From: Deroplatys truncata
Lineage: Eukaryota; Arthropoda; Insecta; Mantodea; Mantidae
Reading direction: 5' to 3'
DNA length: 64,000 nucleotides
Assembly (NCBI GenBank): GCA_030765065.1
Contig: CM060984.1
Location: 97,569,488 to 97,633,487, forward strand
Shown piece after piece: positions 35,068 to 47,299 of this stretch; positions within the stretch are counted from its first letter, which is position 1, and each line of letters begins with the position of its first letter. Position numbers and translations under genes: made by a program. The notes beneath the pieces were generated by a model. The model made no database searches and was not told the DNA's origin. It was given only the letters and a program-made list of their open reading frames with translations.

Positions 35068-35922
35068 ACTTTCTCTACTACGTATAGTAAGTAGGGGAAG
35101 TATTGCATTCCACCCAAAAATTCGATACCGAGATTTCACCGGAAATACATGTTTTGAGACCTCCTGAATCCAAAAAAAGCATTTTTGGAAACATGTCCGT
35201 GTGTGTGTGTGTCTGTGTGTGTGTCTGTGAACAGCATAACTCAAAAACGAACACTCGGATAAGCACCAAACTTGGTATTTAGGTTCAGTATCTTCCAGAG
35301 ATGCGACACGAAGGTTTTCAAGAAAATCCCCCCACCCCAGACTACCCTTTACATGGAAGATTTTTCGAAAATTTTAATTTTCTCAAAAATGGCTCTAACG
35401 ATTTTGATGAAAATATCATATGTTTAAGATAATGTCATGAGAAATGAAATGTATATCTCGAATTTTCTGGGAATGTCTCCAAAAGTATTCTTCATTGTGA
35501 ACGACTTTTGCATAACTGGTAAACCATAAGAGATAGACAAAATTTTACTCCACAAAAAATGTAGATCGCGTTAAAATACACAACTTATGTCATATACATT
35601 TCTTTTGTTGAGTGAACCGTTTGCGAGATATTGCTTGTTATTTCCTTAAATTTTCCAATACTTTTAATTTTTCTCAAATGCGTTATTCATTTTTTTTATG
35701 TCCTGGACATGCAAAGAGAATGGAATGCGCACATAGCAACCAGCGTTAAAATATTTGACTATCGCTTAAAAGCTACCATATTTCCCTTGCATCTACAAGA
35801 AAATTACCAATAAGATTGACATCTCGATATCTCGATTAACATGAAGCATATAGAGAATAGGCGTTTGTAAAATTAGATTGTACAAGAGTAGAGAAAGTCA
35901 TGTGAGTGTAACACATCAGATT
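35068..35922 (-). mobile_element. RC-like copy, full length, young (subfamily II)
   Basis: About 855 bp from 'actttctctactacgtatag' to 'gtgtaacacatcagat', with all blocks and the 11-bp inverted repeat intact. Simple repeat at 35200-35228. By eye it differs from the copy at 55623 at only scattered positions. Flanked by T-runs on both sides. Confidence 0.92.
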
Positions 35923-36075
35923 TTTTTCTCTGTAGACGTAGTGTGATGTATTGTTTTGAAAACCAGCAATAAAACTATTTTTGGCGGTGATAATAAAACT
36001 AAGCATACGCAAAAGTCATAATAACACATAATTTTATACCTTTCCTGGTGCATGTTAAACCAATGTAGCCAAAAA
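35923..36075. other. short unassigned gap
   Basis: Nothing recognisable. Confidence 0.3.
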
Positions 36076-37760
36076 AATGTTGTGTAGTATTCACATGACT
36101 ACCTTTACTCACTCTTCCACAAACTATTCTTACAAAGGCTTATTATTCTATCTACTTCTTGTTAATCCAGAAAGATTTTCATTACACATTTCATTGTAGG
36201 TGTAAGAAGAGCACAATAAGCTAAAGTAGTAGTCAAATCTTTTCGAAGCAGATGGCTACATAATGGCTTTGAAATTCCGTTCTCAATGTATGGATACGAC
36301 AAATTAAAAAAACAATCTTATGTGATACATTCTCTACTGTCTATCATTTATTAGTGGCTATACACATTATTCTTGCACAAGCTTACTTTTTCTATTTTCT
36401 ACATTTTAATCCGAATAAACCTTTGCAGAAATAGCTACATTACTATTTCGTTCTAGATATAAACGAGACAGCGACAGTTAAATGTTTAAAAACTGAAGGA
36501 CTCTATATACTGGCCTTAAAATTTCATGCTGTTTCCATGCAATCGCGAGAAACAACTGAACGTTGAAAGGACTTAAAGAGAATGGCCAAGAAATGAACAT
36601 TTTGAACTTCTAATAACGGATATTTCAGCAATGTCTTATTCCACAAAAAGACTTATTGGAAATAAACTGTGTGTTTTAAAAATATCTACCTTTTTATATA
36701 GTATGTTTGGTCTATCGTTTAAGGTTTACCAGTTATACAGGATTGTACAAAATTCCTTCCGAATGAACAGAACTTCATAGGCTATTCCCCGAAAATTCAA
36801 CATATAAACTTTTTCATGTAAATATCTTTCATATCTGGTATTTTAATCAAAATCGTTAGTCATTTTTTATAAAATAAAAGAATTCGAAAATTGTACCATG
36901 TAAAGCGTATTTCTGATAATGGGATTTCGTTGAAGATCGTCGTTTTGCATCTTTGGAAGGTATTGAACCGAAATACCTAGTTTGGTATTTATCCAAATTT
37001 TCATTTTTGAGTTATGGTGTTCACAGACATACATGTTTACAAAAATGCTCTATTTGGATTCAGCTATCCTCAAAACATGTATTTCTGGTGAAATCTCGGT
37101 ATCGAATTTTTGGGTGGAATGAAATACTTTCACTACTTACTATACCTAGTAGAGAAAGTAATAATAGCGATTTGCAGTTGCGTATGAGTATTGAAGAATT
37201 CACACCAGTAACAAAGAATATCTCAGAAATAGTTAACGCAATAAAAATTGACAAACTGTCGCTTTAACGGGATCTAATGATTTTGTCTCCCTCTTACGGT
37301 TTTCCAATTACACCGGTCATTCAGAATGAAGAGGACTTCACAAGATATTCGCAGAAAATTTGACATACACATTTTATTTGTCATGCAGATATCTTAAACA
37401 TATAGTGTTTTAATTAAAAAGGTTAGAGCCATTTTTGAGAAAATAAAAAATAACGAAAGTTTTTCCATGTAAAGGGAAGTTTGGGGTGGGGGTATTCTCG
37501 AAAATGTATCGCATCCTTGGAAGACACCGAACTTAAATACAAAGTTTGACATTTAAGTCCTTTTCGATTTTGAGTTACGCTGTTCATAAATAAGCGCGCG
37601 CGCACACACATACACACACGGGCCTTTTTCTAAAAGTGTTTGTGTTTTGTTTGCTCAAGGAGTCTCGAAACGTGCATTTCCGGTGAAATCACTGTATTGA
37701 ATTTGTGAATGTAATTCAATACTTCCTCTACTTACTGTAGGTAAATAGTAAAGAAAGTAA
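36076..37760 (+). mobile_element. outer RC-like copy split by a same-strand copy
   Basis: Pieces at 36076-36315 ('gtagtattcacatgactacc' to 'gacaaattaaaaaaac') and about 37163-37760 ('gaagaattcacaccagtaac' to 'aaatagtaaagaaagta') join into one diverged copy. The break is in an A-run. A short CA tract lies at 37598-37620. Confidence 0.8.
36316..37161 (+). mobile_element. RC-like copy nested in an older one
   Basis: 'tcttatgtgatacattctcta' (start) to 'ctatacctagtagagaaagta' (end). The CA tract has been lost ('gttcacagacatacatgtt'). Both copies are plus-oriented. Confidence 0.82.
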
Positions 37761-38055
37761 TAAAGCGATTTTTGCAGAACGTAGTATTAAGGCAGATGGA
37801 AAGTGATACTTAACACCATCTTCAAAATAAAGCACCTTGGACAGTATCACACTTCTGGTAGCGTCCGCAACACTTTTTGAAGCAGTACTGTACTTCAGTT
37901 TCATGTTTCGGGAGAGCGCGCATTGCATACATCCAACTCTTAAGGTCGAAACAAATCTCTGCCCCTAGAGGGCTTGTTCTACGCCACACAGACAAGGCAG
38001 AGAAGTTGCCTACACAAAACCACAGGGTCGGGTTAAGTTCGGTTTATTTTTTATT
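37761..38055. other. unassigned DNA
   Basis: No recognisable feature. Confidence 0.35.
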
Positions 38056-38059
38056 CTAC

Positions 38060-38600
38060 TTTACTCCCAGACCATCCAGTGGTACGGCCCAGGCGGTAAC
38101 GTCTGTGCTCCGCATTCGGAGGTCGTGGGTTCAATTGTCGTGGCCGACCTTCCTGCCAAGGGTTTATCGGGGGGTTCCCCGGGCCGCTTAGCGAATGCTG
38201 AGGTGAATCATTACCTCCCCGACTTTCCTGCCCCTCCATTTCATCTCCGTTCTCATTTCGCTTCACCTTTTATCTGCTTAGTTTATTTCAGGATTCCAAG
38301 TGTCGGCGGGAGGTATCGGCGTGTGCATGGCAGGGGAAAGCTGCTCTGAGGAAACCTTCGTCCTTCGGGCTGCGAGCAGTCTTCGGGTCTCTGGGTCCCG
38401 GACCATGTGTAAGCTGCACCAACCGGCATGCGGGAAGTTCATATATATGGTAGGGGCCCTGCCTGTCGTGCCTCTTGGTCCGGTCGCTCCTCTCACCTCA
38501 TCCCTCCCTCCCCGGGGTGCCTCGTCAGGGGCCTAGGCACAAAAGATCTGCATAGATCGAGGTGCTCAGTCCCCCTCTGCTTCTAGTTATATCCTATACT
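38060..38600 (+). mobile_element. SINE family 4 with tRNA-like head
   Basis: A-box region 'tggtacggcccaggcggtaa', B box 'gtgggttcaattg', then a GC-rich body with 'ttatcggggggttcccc' and 'gcgaatgctgaggtgaat', ending after 'gcctcgtcaggggcctaggc'. Open frames on both strands here (38125-38536) reflect high GC only. Confidence 0.75.
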
Positions 38601-38945
38601 TCCAGCCCAAGAAAAGGTCCTTATGTAAACAAATGCACATGCCACCGCCGCAGCACAATTTAAACGAATGAAAATAGTTCATTGGTATACTACATGTAGT
38701 ATCATTCATTTTGTATTTCAAATAATAAAGATGACGATTAATTATAGTATTTTAATAATACTTTGATTTAAATAAAATTAAATAGGTAGCTTCTATTTAT
38801 TACTATAGCCACAGACCTTGGCATTCCCGTGTTATTTATTGCAAGGAAGCAACGTCGAGCTGATGTAGTATTGTTTATGTTGCGATCATGGCCGATTGAG
38901 AGCGTGTTGCAGACGTCTAGTAAGCAATGTTTGCAGGTCACAGTA
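38601..38945. other. unassigned AT-rich DNA
   Basis: Nothing recognisable. Confidence 0.35.
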
Positions 38946-38954
38946 GTGAAATTA

Positions 38955-39090
38955 AACTTAGAAGTGGCAAAGCCCTTACAAGTGGTGCAAAAATTATAGT
39001 TTTGAATATGTTCAACGTTTTGTGTGGGCGTTATTATACCCTGTTGTTAAGGATGTCATTAAATCAACTAGTGCGTCTGTGAATGCTTTG
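38955..39090 (+). pseudogene. possible N-terminal scrap of another transposase
   Basis: The frame reads LRSGKALTSGAKIIVLNMFN (about 38958-39017). I recognise this as resembling the start of a Tc1/mariner-like insect ORF whose N-terminus has the pattern 'G+.L(T/S)(S/T)GAK..(V/I)..V(F/Y)'. It is followed within 25 codons by a stop and no catalytic block. A short match; it could be chance. Confidence 0.35.
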
Positions 39091-40040
39091 CGACAAGGTG
39101 TAGATAGGCTGATTATAAACCTGGAAGACGACTCGAGGACATCTCACTTCTGATTTCAAGCTGGCTGTCACGATATGATCCAAGGCGTCCGATTAACATG
39201 CAAGTTTTTAGTGATAAAAGATATTTCATAAAATTTCTTCATCCGTTCTTCAATTAGTACATTTAGCTTGTTTAACAAGTATAAGGATATATACTTCTTT
39301 AATACTCAGTGCTGGTGTAGTAACATATAGCAATATCTAGAATTGCCAACGATTGCAATTTCCTGAACTCCCGAAAATAAACGTCTGAGCAGCTGTTGAG
39401 CGGGAAAAGGGGCACCTCCACGTGCTTTTACGAAACGTCAAAGCACAGAACGATACTGCGTGCATTGTTTTAGTTAGGATCCATTCTCGGGTCGGAGGGA
39501 TTGCACCTCATTCTTCGCATGGCAACCTGAAAACGAAAACAAACGATTCAAAATCATTACATGTTTATTGTCGTAACCTCTTTTATTTTCACATAATTAC
39601 GGGGGTAGAGCATGGTACCGAAATCTAAATCACCACATTAAACTAACACGAGGTCCGACGGGGCAAGCTAATAAAGTTACTAAATCACCTGAAAACTCCC
39701 TAAATATTCATAAATCAACATAGGTCAGGAAGGAAGGGACTACCTACATTAAGAATTTACGCAGTATAAGTTTAGATGGTAAGAATATAATATAAATTAA
39801 AGATGGTAGATTTTACCTTCCTGCTTGACGAAGCGCCATACCTAAAAACACGTCTGCACTGTTCACTGGTGACGCTAGAAGCGAGCGTCCTACACGCTAA
39901 CACAGGATAATACCGGTTTTACTCCCTCTCCTGTTACGTCACTACCGGTCTGTATTGCCAACCTAAGGAGCCACCATACAATATTACCAACCACAATTTC
40001 ATACAGTATTACCAACCGCATGCCATAATACATATATATA
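39091..40040. other. unassigned DNA
   Basis: Nothing recognisable; frame 39422-39628 has no motif. Confidence 0.35.
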
Positions 40041-40044
40041 CAGA

Positions 40045-40600
40045 GCGGGAAGGCTCAGGCGGTTACGTCTGTGGCCCGTATTTGGGAGGTCTGGGGATCG
40101 ATCCCCGGCGACCGCCCACTCTGGCCCATGGGTTTTTCGGGTCACCAGGCGAATGCTGGGGTGGTTCATCTTCTACCACGACTCTCCTTCCTCTCATTTC
40201 TTGTGCCCATCATCTTCCTTGTCACCTGTTTCAGGGTTTTAGGACCAGGCGACGGTGTTCGGCTGGGCGGTTGCTTGCGCTCTATAAAGGTTTCTTCCCT
40301 GGCGTCGCTGCGGTAGCGCTCAGTTACGTTTCTACTCAGCGTGGGGCTCCGCTCTTGGGGACCCTGGAGGTTGGTGACTTGTAGGCAGAGATCGTGTGAC
40401 GTCGGATGCGGAAACGTTATCTGGAAACATTAGGTACCCGTCCATGCTTGCCCCCTCCGGTATCCGGATCTGGTCGCCCTACGGGTTTCTGCCCTCATCC
40501 CTCCCTCCCAGGGGTCACGTTGGAAGCACAATGGGCAGACTGGCCTGCGTGCTATGCTCTGCCCCGGTTCCGGGTGTCCCTCCGTGATATTCACCTTTAC
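40045..40600 (+). mobile_element. SINE family 4 with tRNA-like head
   Basis: A-box region 'gaaggctcaggcggttacgt', B box 'ggggatcgatcccc', then 'ggtttttcgggtcaccagg' and 'cgaatgctggggtggttca', parallel to the 38060 copy. It runs into a TA tract at 40604. Several open frames across it are GC-driven. Confidence 0.75.
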
Positions 40601-40603
40601 CTT

Positions 40604-40635
40604 ATATATATATATATATACACACACATATATAG
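40604..40635. repeat. (TA)n(CA)n microsatellite
   Basis: TA repeats grading into CACACATATATA at the 3' end of the SINE. Confidence 0.93.
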
Positions 40636-41165
40636 TAGCAGAAGCGAAAATTCAATAGGTATAATAATTAGTTTCCTAAGCTAAATTTATAAATACCAAA
40701 ACTAATCAGAAACGCTAATCTTATAAACTTCCGTTGTATTTTTTTAAAAAGCCCAATAATAAGCCAGATATACAAATATTTTGATTTCGTGTCCTACACA
40801 ATTCCACTTTTGGGACAGTAATTAGCATGCTGCACCCTATTATTTTAGTTGAATATAACATGTAATACAGCAGTAGTAACAAGCATTACTGTAAAAAATT
40901 AAGATACACACGTACAAAAAAAATTAAAATCCCATTATGGCTTCGGGGTAGCCCAATATACACATTAAAATCAGTCATTTATCTAAAATGAAAATGATCA
41001 TGCCATTCTAGTTGCCTTAGCGAACCAATATTTGCATTTTATCTGAACCATTCAGTACGGCAACTTCACAAAAGCTCCCCTACGCTTTTATTTTCGGATT
41101 TCTGACATTATTTTCTGACAGTGCTTGATTGAACAGAGCAGTCACTTTTCAGTTTAAATAAATAT
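40636..41165. other. unassigned AT-rich DNA
   Basis: Nothing recognisable. Confidence 0.4.
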
Positions 41166-41168
41166 TTC

Positions 41169-42506
41169 CGTTCTCTACCACTATCTATGGTAGTTAGAAG
41201 AAGTATTATATTTTATGTCCGAAAAAATTCAATATCGAGAAATTAGAAAAAAATCGGATGTATTCCAAACTTCCTATCTTTAAGTACAGCAGCTCATAGG
41301 GATCCACTACAGCAAAACAGCACTAGTGGCTTTGATTAAAAATATTGGGATAGCAAAAACGTGTATCTTGAATTTTCTGTGAACAGCCTACGAAGTTTAT
41401 TCAGTCTCGTGAATTGATCTATATAACTTAGAAATTATAAAAGTAGGAGAGAAATTTACTGCGGATAATTTTAAACCTGGTTAAAATATGGAATCTGTGT
41501 CAAATAACCAGTATTTCAAGAAACAGCATTATTTTCTTTCGATGAAATATGCAAAGATTACACAACATTAAAACCAGCATATGCCGAACGACTTTTTGAC
41601 AGTTTGATTGTTGTCCTAGAGTTCTGTGCTCCTGTTAGCTAAACATTAAACGCGTACTAAAACTACTTCGGTCAATATTTATCAGGATTAACATGAAGTA
41701 AATAGAAAAATAAGTTTTTATGAACAAATTTCAGAAAAAAAGATAATACAAGGGTAATCCAGGAAGTAACGGCCGTTTAGTCTCAGTGTATCCAGGAATA
41801 ATATTACTAAAAAAAATATTTACAAAATTGAAGCTTACTTTATTTCTCCACACAAGCACCTCCGTCATTTAAGTATTTGTTATATCTGTTATCGAGCTGC
41901 AGAATTCCGTGTTGTAGTCGGCTGCCGCCAGTCCATTAAATCGGGATATTCTGATACAACTTCACCAAGCAAAGAAGGAGAAATGTCTAGGAAATAAATA
42001 TGTAATTCATCTAGGGTTTCACGTATGTCTTGGAGTTTTTATTTTGTGTTTGTTGTTGTTTGTTCACTGGATTTATTCCAATCATCAGTGATGAGTGACG
42101 GACATTCGGAACGGGTTTGGTCATGCGCATTTGTTCGTCTATTGAACATTTCATACCACATTTATGACATTTCTTTCGTTCGTTACTGTATCGGCATACA
42201 GTAAATTTATACTGGTTTCAACACCCGAGCATTCAAAACACCAATACAGCTCACCTCAGAGTTATGGGGATGTAGTATCACACAGTACATTTTGAACAAT
42301 CACAGAAAGCACAATAATGGCTTGTTTCGTCTGAAACCCACACACAACCAAGAAAAATGTCGATAAAACCATTCGACCTTGGATAGAAGCCTGACAGCGA
42401 TCTGTGCAGCTGAAATACGCAAACTATCTTTGCTTCCTGGATTGTCCTCATAAACTGCTCGAATAGTGTATAGAGAAAGTTGTGTAATTGTGTAACGTTA
42501 TATCTT
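41169..42506 (-). mobile_element. RC-like copy interrupted by a mariner-like element
   Basis: Diverged minus copy from 'gttctctaccactatctatg' with hairpin arms. It lacks the simple repeat ('gagaaattagaaaaaaatcgg'). The tail is split by the 702-bp insertion at 41749-42450, and the end is 'tagagaaagttgtgtaattg'. Confidence 0.72.
41749..42450 (-). pseudogene. mariner-like element, internally degraded
   Basis: 702 bp with imperfect terminal inverted repeats, CAAGGGTAATCCAGGAAG at the left and TGAGGACAATCCAGGAAG at the right (inverted), each flanked by TA. This is the target duplication of Tc1/mariner elements. Just inside the left end, on the minus strand, a frame ends QLDNRYNKYLNDGGACVEK and a stop. 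That matches the usual C-terminus of mariner transposases (R-x-x-K-x-x-x-x-x-G-D-Y-V-E-K) with ACVEK replacing DYVEK. The rest of the body has no readable catalytic block. Too short to be autonomous. Confidence 0.75.
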
Positions 42507-43356
42507 TTTTTTTTGTAATGATTGATTTGAAGTGAAAGGATTTCAATTTAATCTTCTCCTGATTTCCTTTAATAGTATTTTACTTCAATATAAGCGAGGC
42601 TTTATGTTTATCTGATTTCATACATACACAGTACAGATGCACAAACTTAACGAATGATTCAAGATGCGTCCGGAGGGACTGGAGATGCGCATTCCGGATG
42701 TAGTCGTGATAGGAATTTATTTGCTTTAGGGTAGAATGTCATACTTCTTCTATCTTAGAAAATATATATTTTACTGCCTCTACTACTTCCTAGAGTAAGT
42801 AGAGGACGTATGGCATTCCACCCAAAAATTCGGTGCCGAGATTTCACCAAAAATGTTTTGAGACCCCCTGGAACCAAAATGAAAGCATTTTTAGAAAAAA
42901 AAGTTCCGTGTGTGTGCAGCAGAAAAGAAAAACAAATAGGCTAAAGACTAAACTTGATGTTTAAGTTCAGCATCTTCCAAGAATGCGATACGAAGTTTTT
43001 CAAAAGCATCTCGCCACTCCAAACTACCCTTTACACAGAAAAATTCTCGTTATTTTTTATTTTCTCAAACATGGCTCTAACAATTTTTATTAAAGTACCA
43101 CATATTTAAGATATTTTAATGACAAATGAAATGCATACCTTGAATTTTCTGGTAGCAGCCTGTCAAGTCCTCTTCGTTCTGATTGACTTTTGTAAAACGT
43201 AAGAGTCAGACAAACTCTTACTAAAAAAATAAACCAAGATCTCGTTAAAACACCAATTTATGCCAAATGCATTTTTTTCTTTTTGAGTTAACCATTGCTT
43301 GTTGGCTTGAATTTTGAAACCCTTATAGTTTTCTCAATTGGGAAGAGAGATTATAC

Positions 43357-43393
43357 TTCTCTCTCTCTCCCTCTCCCTCTCCCTCTCTCTCTG
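43357..43393. repeat. (CT)n/(CTCCCT)n tract
   Basis: Pyrimidine-only CTCTCT and CTCCCT units inside the RC-like copy. Confidence 0.92.
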
Positions 43394-43524
43394 TCATGAT
43401 CATGCAAAGAGCATGGGATTTCAAAGCCATCACACAGCGTCACAATCTTTAAAAATCTGACTATCGCTTTACCTAAGCATCCTACAACGAAATGTGTAAA
43501 TGTGAATTAAAGGTTTATCTAGAG

Positions 43525-43680
43525 CAGAGGTGGCGAAAACGTGACTCGCGAGTTATTTTGACTCGCAGGCGCCGTTCCCTCTCTGCAACCGTCCCGTTTG
43601 TTTTTCACACGGTGTTGAGTGATGCAGTGCGTGTTGCATATTTGGTGACTCGCGGAAGGAAGTCGTTTTCGCCACCCTTG
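43525..43680. mobile_element. hAT-type MITE (copy 2)
   Basis: 156 bp with terminal inverted repeats CAGAGGTGGCGAAAACG and (inverted) CAAGGGTGGCGAAAACG, perfect over GGTGGCGAAAACG. It is bounded by perfect 8-bp direct repeats ATCTAGAG at 43517 and 43681. A hAT-type non-autonomous element, homologous to the copy at 25973. Non-coding. Confidence 0.93.
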
Positions 43681-43774
43681 ATCTAGAGTAACAAGAAATA
43701 AATAGAATAGCAATCTTTTGAAGTAATAGTTTTAGAGGAGTGAATTGAAAAGTCATGTGAATGCCACAGATCAA

Positions 43775-44538
43775 GCTTTTTCTCCATTACAAACCCACGG
43801 CATTAAAGGGTCTACTACGACCTTACAAGGAAGTATTTCAAAAGATCTTTTAAGCGTCATTAAGGTATTATTTTCGCTAAATTGCCTCCGTTCTATACCT
43901 CGACCACTTGAAGTGACAGCCTGTCTTAAAAATAACATCTTTTAGTTCCTCTCATTAATGCCACTTATTTCCTGACAGTTTAACCAATAACAATGGATGT
44001 TCAGAAGGCATTATTCGGCTAACTCCAGTCGTGTGTAACAGCTCTCTTGTTCTTTTCTCTTCCTACTTTAGCTCCTCTACATATTCTCCACCCCACTTGA
44101 GGTGCAAGTGTGCTGAACGTGGAAAGAATGGCAAGTGCAAACATTCTCTTTTGTTAGAGATTCGGGACAGTGCTTTATAATCTTAAGAAGAAAAGGTTGC
44201 GAAGAGAAAGGCGGTCGTCGTCGTGCCGATACACAGCTATCGACCTTCTAATGGATTTAGGTCGAGTTTAATCTTGCCAGTCCCACACAGTTTCTTTACC
44301 TATTTAACAGGCTTCAGTAAATCAGCCGCTCTAAGGACTACATTTATTAGCTGTCCTGTTAATAGCCTGGACTTAACACTAGTGGCTTTAAAATGTAGTC
44401 CTGAACTTGTACGAAGGCCTGGTTCTGTTTTAAAGCTGACGCACATGATTGTGTCGAAATATTAATTATCTTTTACACGAATTCTAAATCTATTGATGTA
44501 AAATAATGCTTTTTTATTTACATGATTTCATCTTCATA
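43775..44538. other. unassigned DNA
   Basis: Nothing recognisable; frame 44223-44465 has no known motif. Confidence 0.4.
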
Positions 44539-44548
44539 AATTTCTGCA

Positions 44549-44839
44549 GTTGTCCTCATTGGTCTAGGGGTACCATGCTAGCCTCTAGGTCGCGAGTTCA
44601 ATCCTAGTGGAGGGCGATGGATTTTTTCGGGCGTAAAAATGCTTAGTATGGCTTCCTTCGGAAGGGAAGTAAAGCCGGTGGTCCCGTGTCGTAGATTTAC
44701 GGCACGTAAAAGAACTTCAAGCCTGACAAAGAGGTGTCTGAACAGCATTTCTAGTCTTTCACTCTCAATATAGAATGGGACGCTAAGGACCATAGTAGTT
44801 AAAGAGCGTTTATAAATGAAATTCTATTTAATTTTTATC
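44549..44839 (+). mobile_element. SINE family 1, full length with target duplication
   Basis: Head 'attggtctaggggtaccatg' (A box), B box 'gcgagttcaatcc', then 'ttcgggcgtaaaaatgctta', 'cttccttcggaagggaag' and 'aacttcaagcctgacaaag'. It ends with 'ataaatgaaattctattta'. Direct repeats AATTTCTGCA lie at 44539-44548 and 44840-44849, so retroposition at this site is well supported. Confidence 0.93.
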
Positions 44840-44932
44840 AATTTCTGCATATAAATAAACTTATTTAGGTAACAGACTTTTTATATGGACGTGAGTAGAG
44901 TCTGGCATCGTTTGAAACCAGAGTGGTATTTT

Positions 44933-45831
44933 ACTTTCTCTACTACGTATAGTAAGTAGGGGAAGTATTGTATTCCACCCAAAAATTCGATACCGAGATT
45001 TCACCGGAAATACATGTTTTGAGATCCCCTGAATCCAAAAAAACATTTTTGGAAACATGTCCGTGTGTGTGTCTGTGTGTCTGTCTGTGAACAGCATAAC
45101 TCAGAAACGAACAATCGGATAAACACCAAACTTGGTATTTAGGTTCAGTATCTTCCAGAGATGCGACATGAAGGTTTTCAAGAAAATCCCCCCATCCCAG
45201 ATTAACCTTTACATGGAACATTTTTCGAAAATTTTAATTTTATCAAAAATCGCTCTAACGATTTTGATGGAAATATCATATGTTTAATATATTTTTATGG
45301 CAAATAAAATGTATATCTTGAATTTTCTGGGAATGTCTCCAAAAGTATTCTTCATTGTGAACGACTTTTGCATAATTGGTAAACCATAAGAGATAAACAA
45401 AATGTTACTACGCAAAAAATGTAGATCGCGTTAAGATACACAAATTATGTCATATACATTTTTTTGTTGAGTGAACCATTTTCGAGATATTGCTTTTTAT
45501 TCCCTTAAACTTTTCAATACTTATTTTCTCAAATGGGAATTTGTTATTAATTTTTTTGTCTTGGATATGCAAAGAGTATTAATCTGTGGGAAAGGGAATG
45601 GTGCTGCACCTAGCAACCAGCTATTAAGAGATATGTATGTGCTTAAAGAATACTGTATTTCTATATTGCCCTTGTAAATATATATTCCCCTTACATCTAC
45701 AAGAAAATTAGCAATAAGATAGTCTGCAAATGTTTATCTCGATTAACATGAATTAGATGGAGAATAAGCGTTTGTAAAAATAGTTTGTACAAGAATAGAG
45801 AAAGTCATGTGAGTGCAACACATCAGATTTT
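44933..45831 (-). mobile_element. RC-like copy, full length (subfamily I)
   Basis: 'tactttctctactacgtata' to 'gtgcaacacatcagattt', with the subfamily-I block near 45590-45660 ('gtgctgcacctagcaacca' and 'gcttaaagaatactgtat'). GT/CTGT tract at 45064-45090. Confidence 0.9.
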
Positions 45832-46776
45832 TTTAATAATACCAAATCGAGGTATTATACGTTATAATAAGTGGTATCATTGATACCATTGGCGGGATTG
45901 GCGACATGAATGTTTGTAAATAATATAAACATATGATACATACGCTCCAAGGAAACAAAAGTCAATTATTATTTGTTGCTAAATTAAATATATGAGTAAT
46001 ATTAATAAAACAAAGGTCAAAATAAAGTTACTATTTCAATGTTTTGTGTGGCATTGACTTGGCTTATATTTTAATGGAAAACAACTACACATATTCTTGC
46101 AAAAAGAAGACAAGAAGGCTTTTCACGGTAGATTCTATGAAAATACAGAAAGCAAAATTAGAATAGCTTATACGAGAATTGTAATGCTTTTATTAAGAGC
46201 AGTCAAAGTCCTTCAACAACTTGAAGGTAATGTTCATCAATGGGAAGGTGCGCAGACAATTTTTATTAAACAATCATTATCAATCAGATTTATCAGATTA
46301 ATCTATTAATCAGATAGTTGCAGGTTTTTATTCCAAGCTAGTTTTGGTGCACCTGTATGATCATCCTTGTACCGAAACCAGTTCTTCGGTTGTTGGAGAA
46401 AGTCTGCTCCTGGTATTTGTGTGGATTCGCAAATGGGCAGAGCAATTGCGCTCACTTGCAGCTGATGGCATTCAGAATTTTAGATGACAGCGAAGCTATC
46501 GGTTGTTTGCCACACAATCCTCTTCACCAGGAAGAAGGTGCGACATGTTGAGCAACAGCCCACAAAATGAGAAACTTTTCCTATACTAGCTTTAAATTCA
46601 GTTAAATTAATCATGATTATTCCACTGTCATGCCCCAGTACGTTGCTTAAGATGTCATGTCGCCTGATGTTTAAGAATTACGGCGATCGTTACGGTAGTG
46701 ATGTTTACTGTATTATACGTGTTATACTAGTACTGCAGCATTACCCAATGAGTTTTTGTATTATACGGTTGACATT
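45832..46776. other. unassigned DNA
   Basis: Nothing recognisable; frames 46097-46309 and 46357-46551 lack motifs. Confidence 0.4.
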
Positions 46777-46855
46777 TGCTTTCTCTACCACGCCCCTAGT
46801 AGGTAGAGGAGGGATTGCATTCCAACCAAAACTTCGATATTGAGATTTCAAGATT
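46777..46855 (-). mobile_element. RC-like fragment, hairpin end only
   Basis: 'gctttctctaccacgcccct', 'agtaggtagagga' and 'ttcgatattgagatttca'. Only the first 80 bp of a minus copy. Confidence 0.7.
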
Positions 46856-47045
46856 AGTCTTCCTCCTATTTTCCTATTCTTCCTATAAACCGTGTTCAAC
46901 TTTGTCCTTACAAGCATGCACACTGCAGATCTCCCACTGAGGAATAGGGGTCTCCACGAACTCGGACCAAGCCCTCGGGCTGGATTCGGGCTTAACTTGA
47001 AAAATGTTTATTGGGCTCGGATCGGGTTAGGACTGAGCACGGGCA

Positions 47046-47098
<53 letters not shown>
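47046..47098. repeat. (TA)n microsatellite
   Basis: About 26 uninterrupted TA units inside the hAT-type element. Confidence 0.97.
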
Positions 47099-47101
<3 letters not shown>

Positions 47102-47225
47102 ATTCCACATATGCAATTTATTTTCATGTGAATATCTTAAACGTGTGGATATTTCAATTCAAAGTCGTTAGCGCTGTTTTTGAAAGAATAAAAAATAACA
47201 AAAAGGTTTTACATGTAAAGAAAAA
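47099..47225 (+). mobile_element. RC-like fragment, plus orientation
   Basis: 'catatgcaatttattttcatg', 'gaatatcttaaacgtgtgg' and 'ttttacatgtaaag' match mid-element blocks of the family. Confidence 0.6.
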
Positions 47226-47299
47226 ATAACGACGAAAAAGTTGATTACATTTCTTTGTTCCTGCTCCGCGATGTAGAGATCCCAGGAATAGTATAATAG

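Larger units (their letters stand above)
42773..43774 (-). mobile_element. RC-like copy carrying a hAT MITE
   Basis: From 'actgcctctactacttccta' to 'gtgaatgccacagatcaag'. The GT tract is nearly gone ('gttccgtgtgtgtgcagc'). It contains a CT-rich tract at 43357-43393 and a MITE at 43525. Confidence 0.84.
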
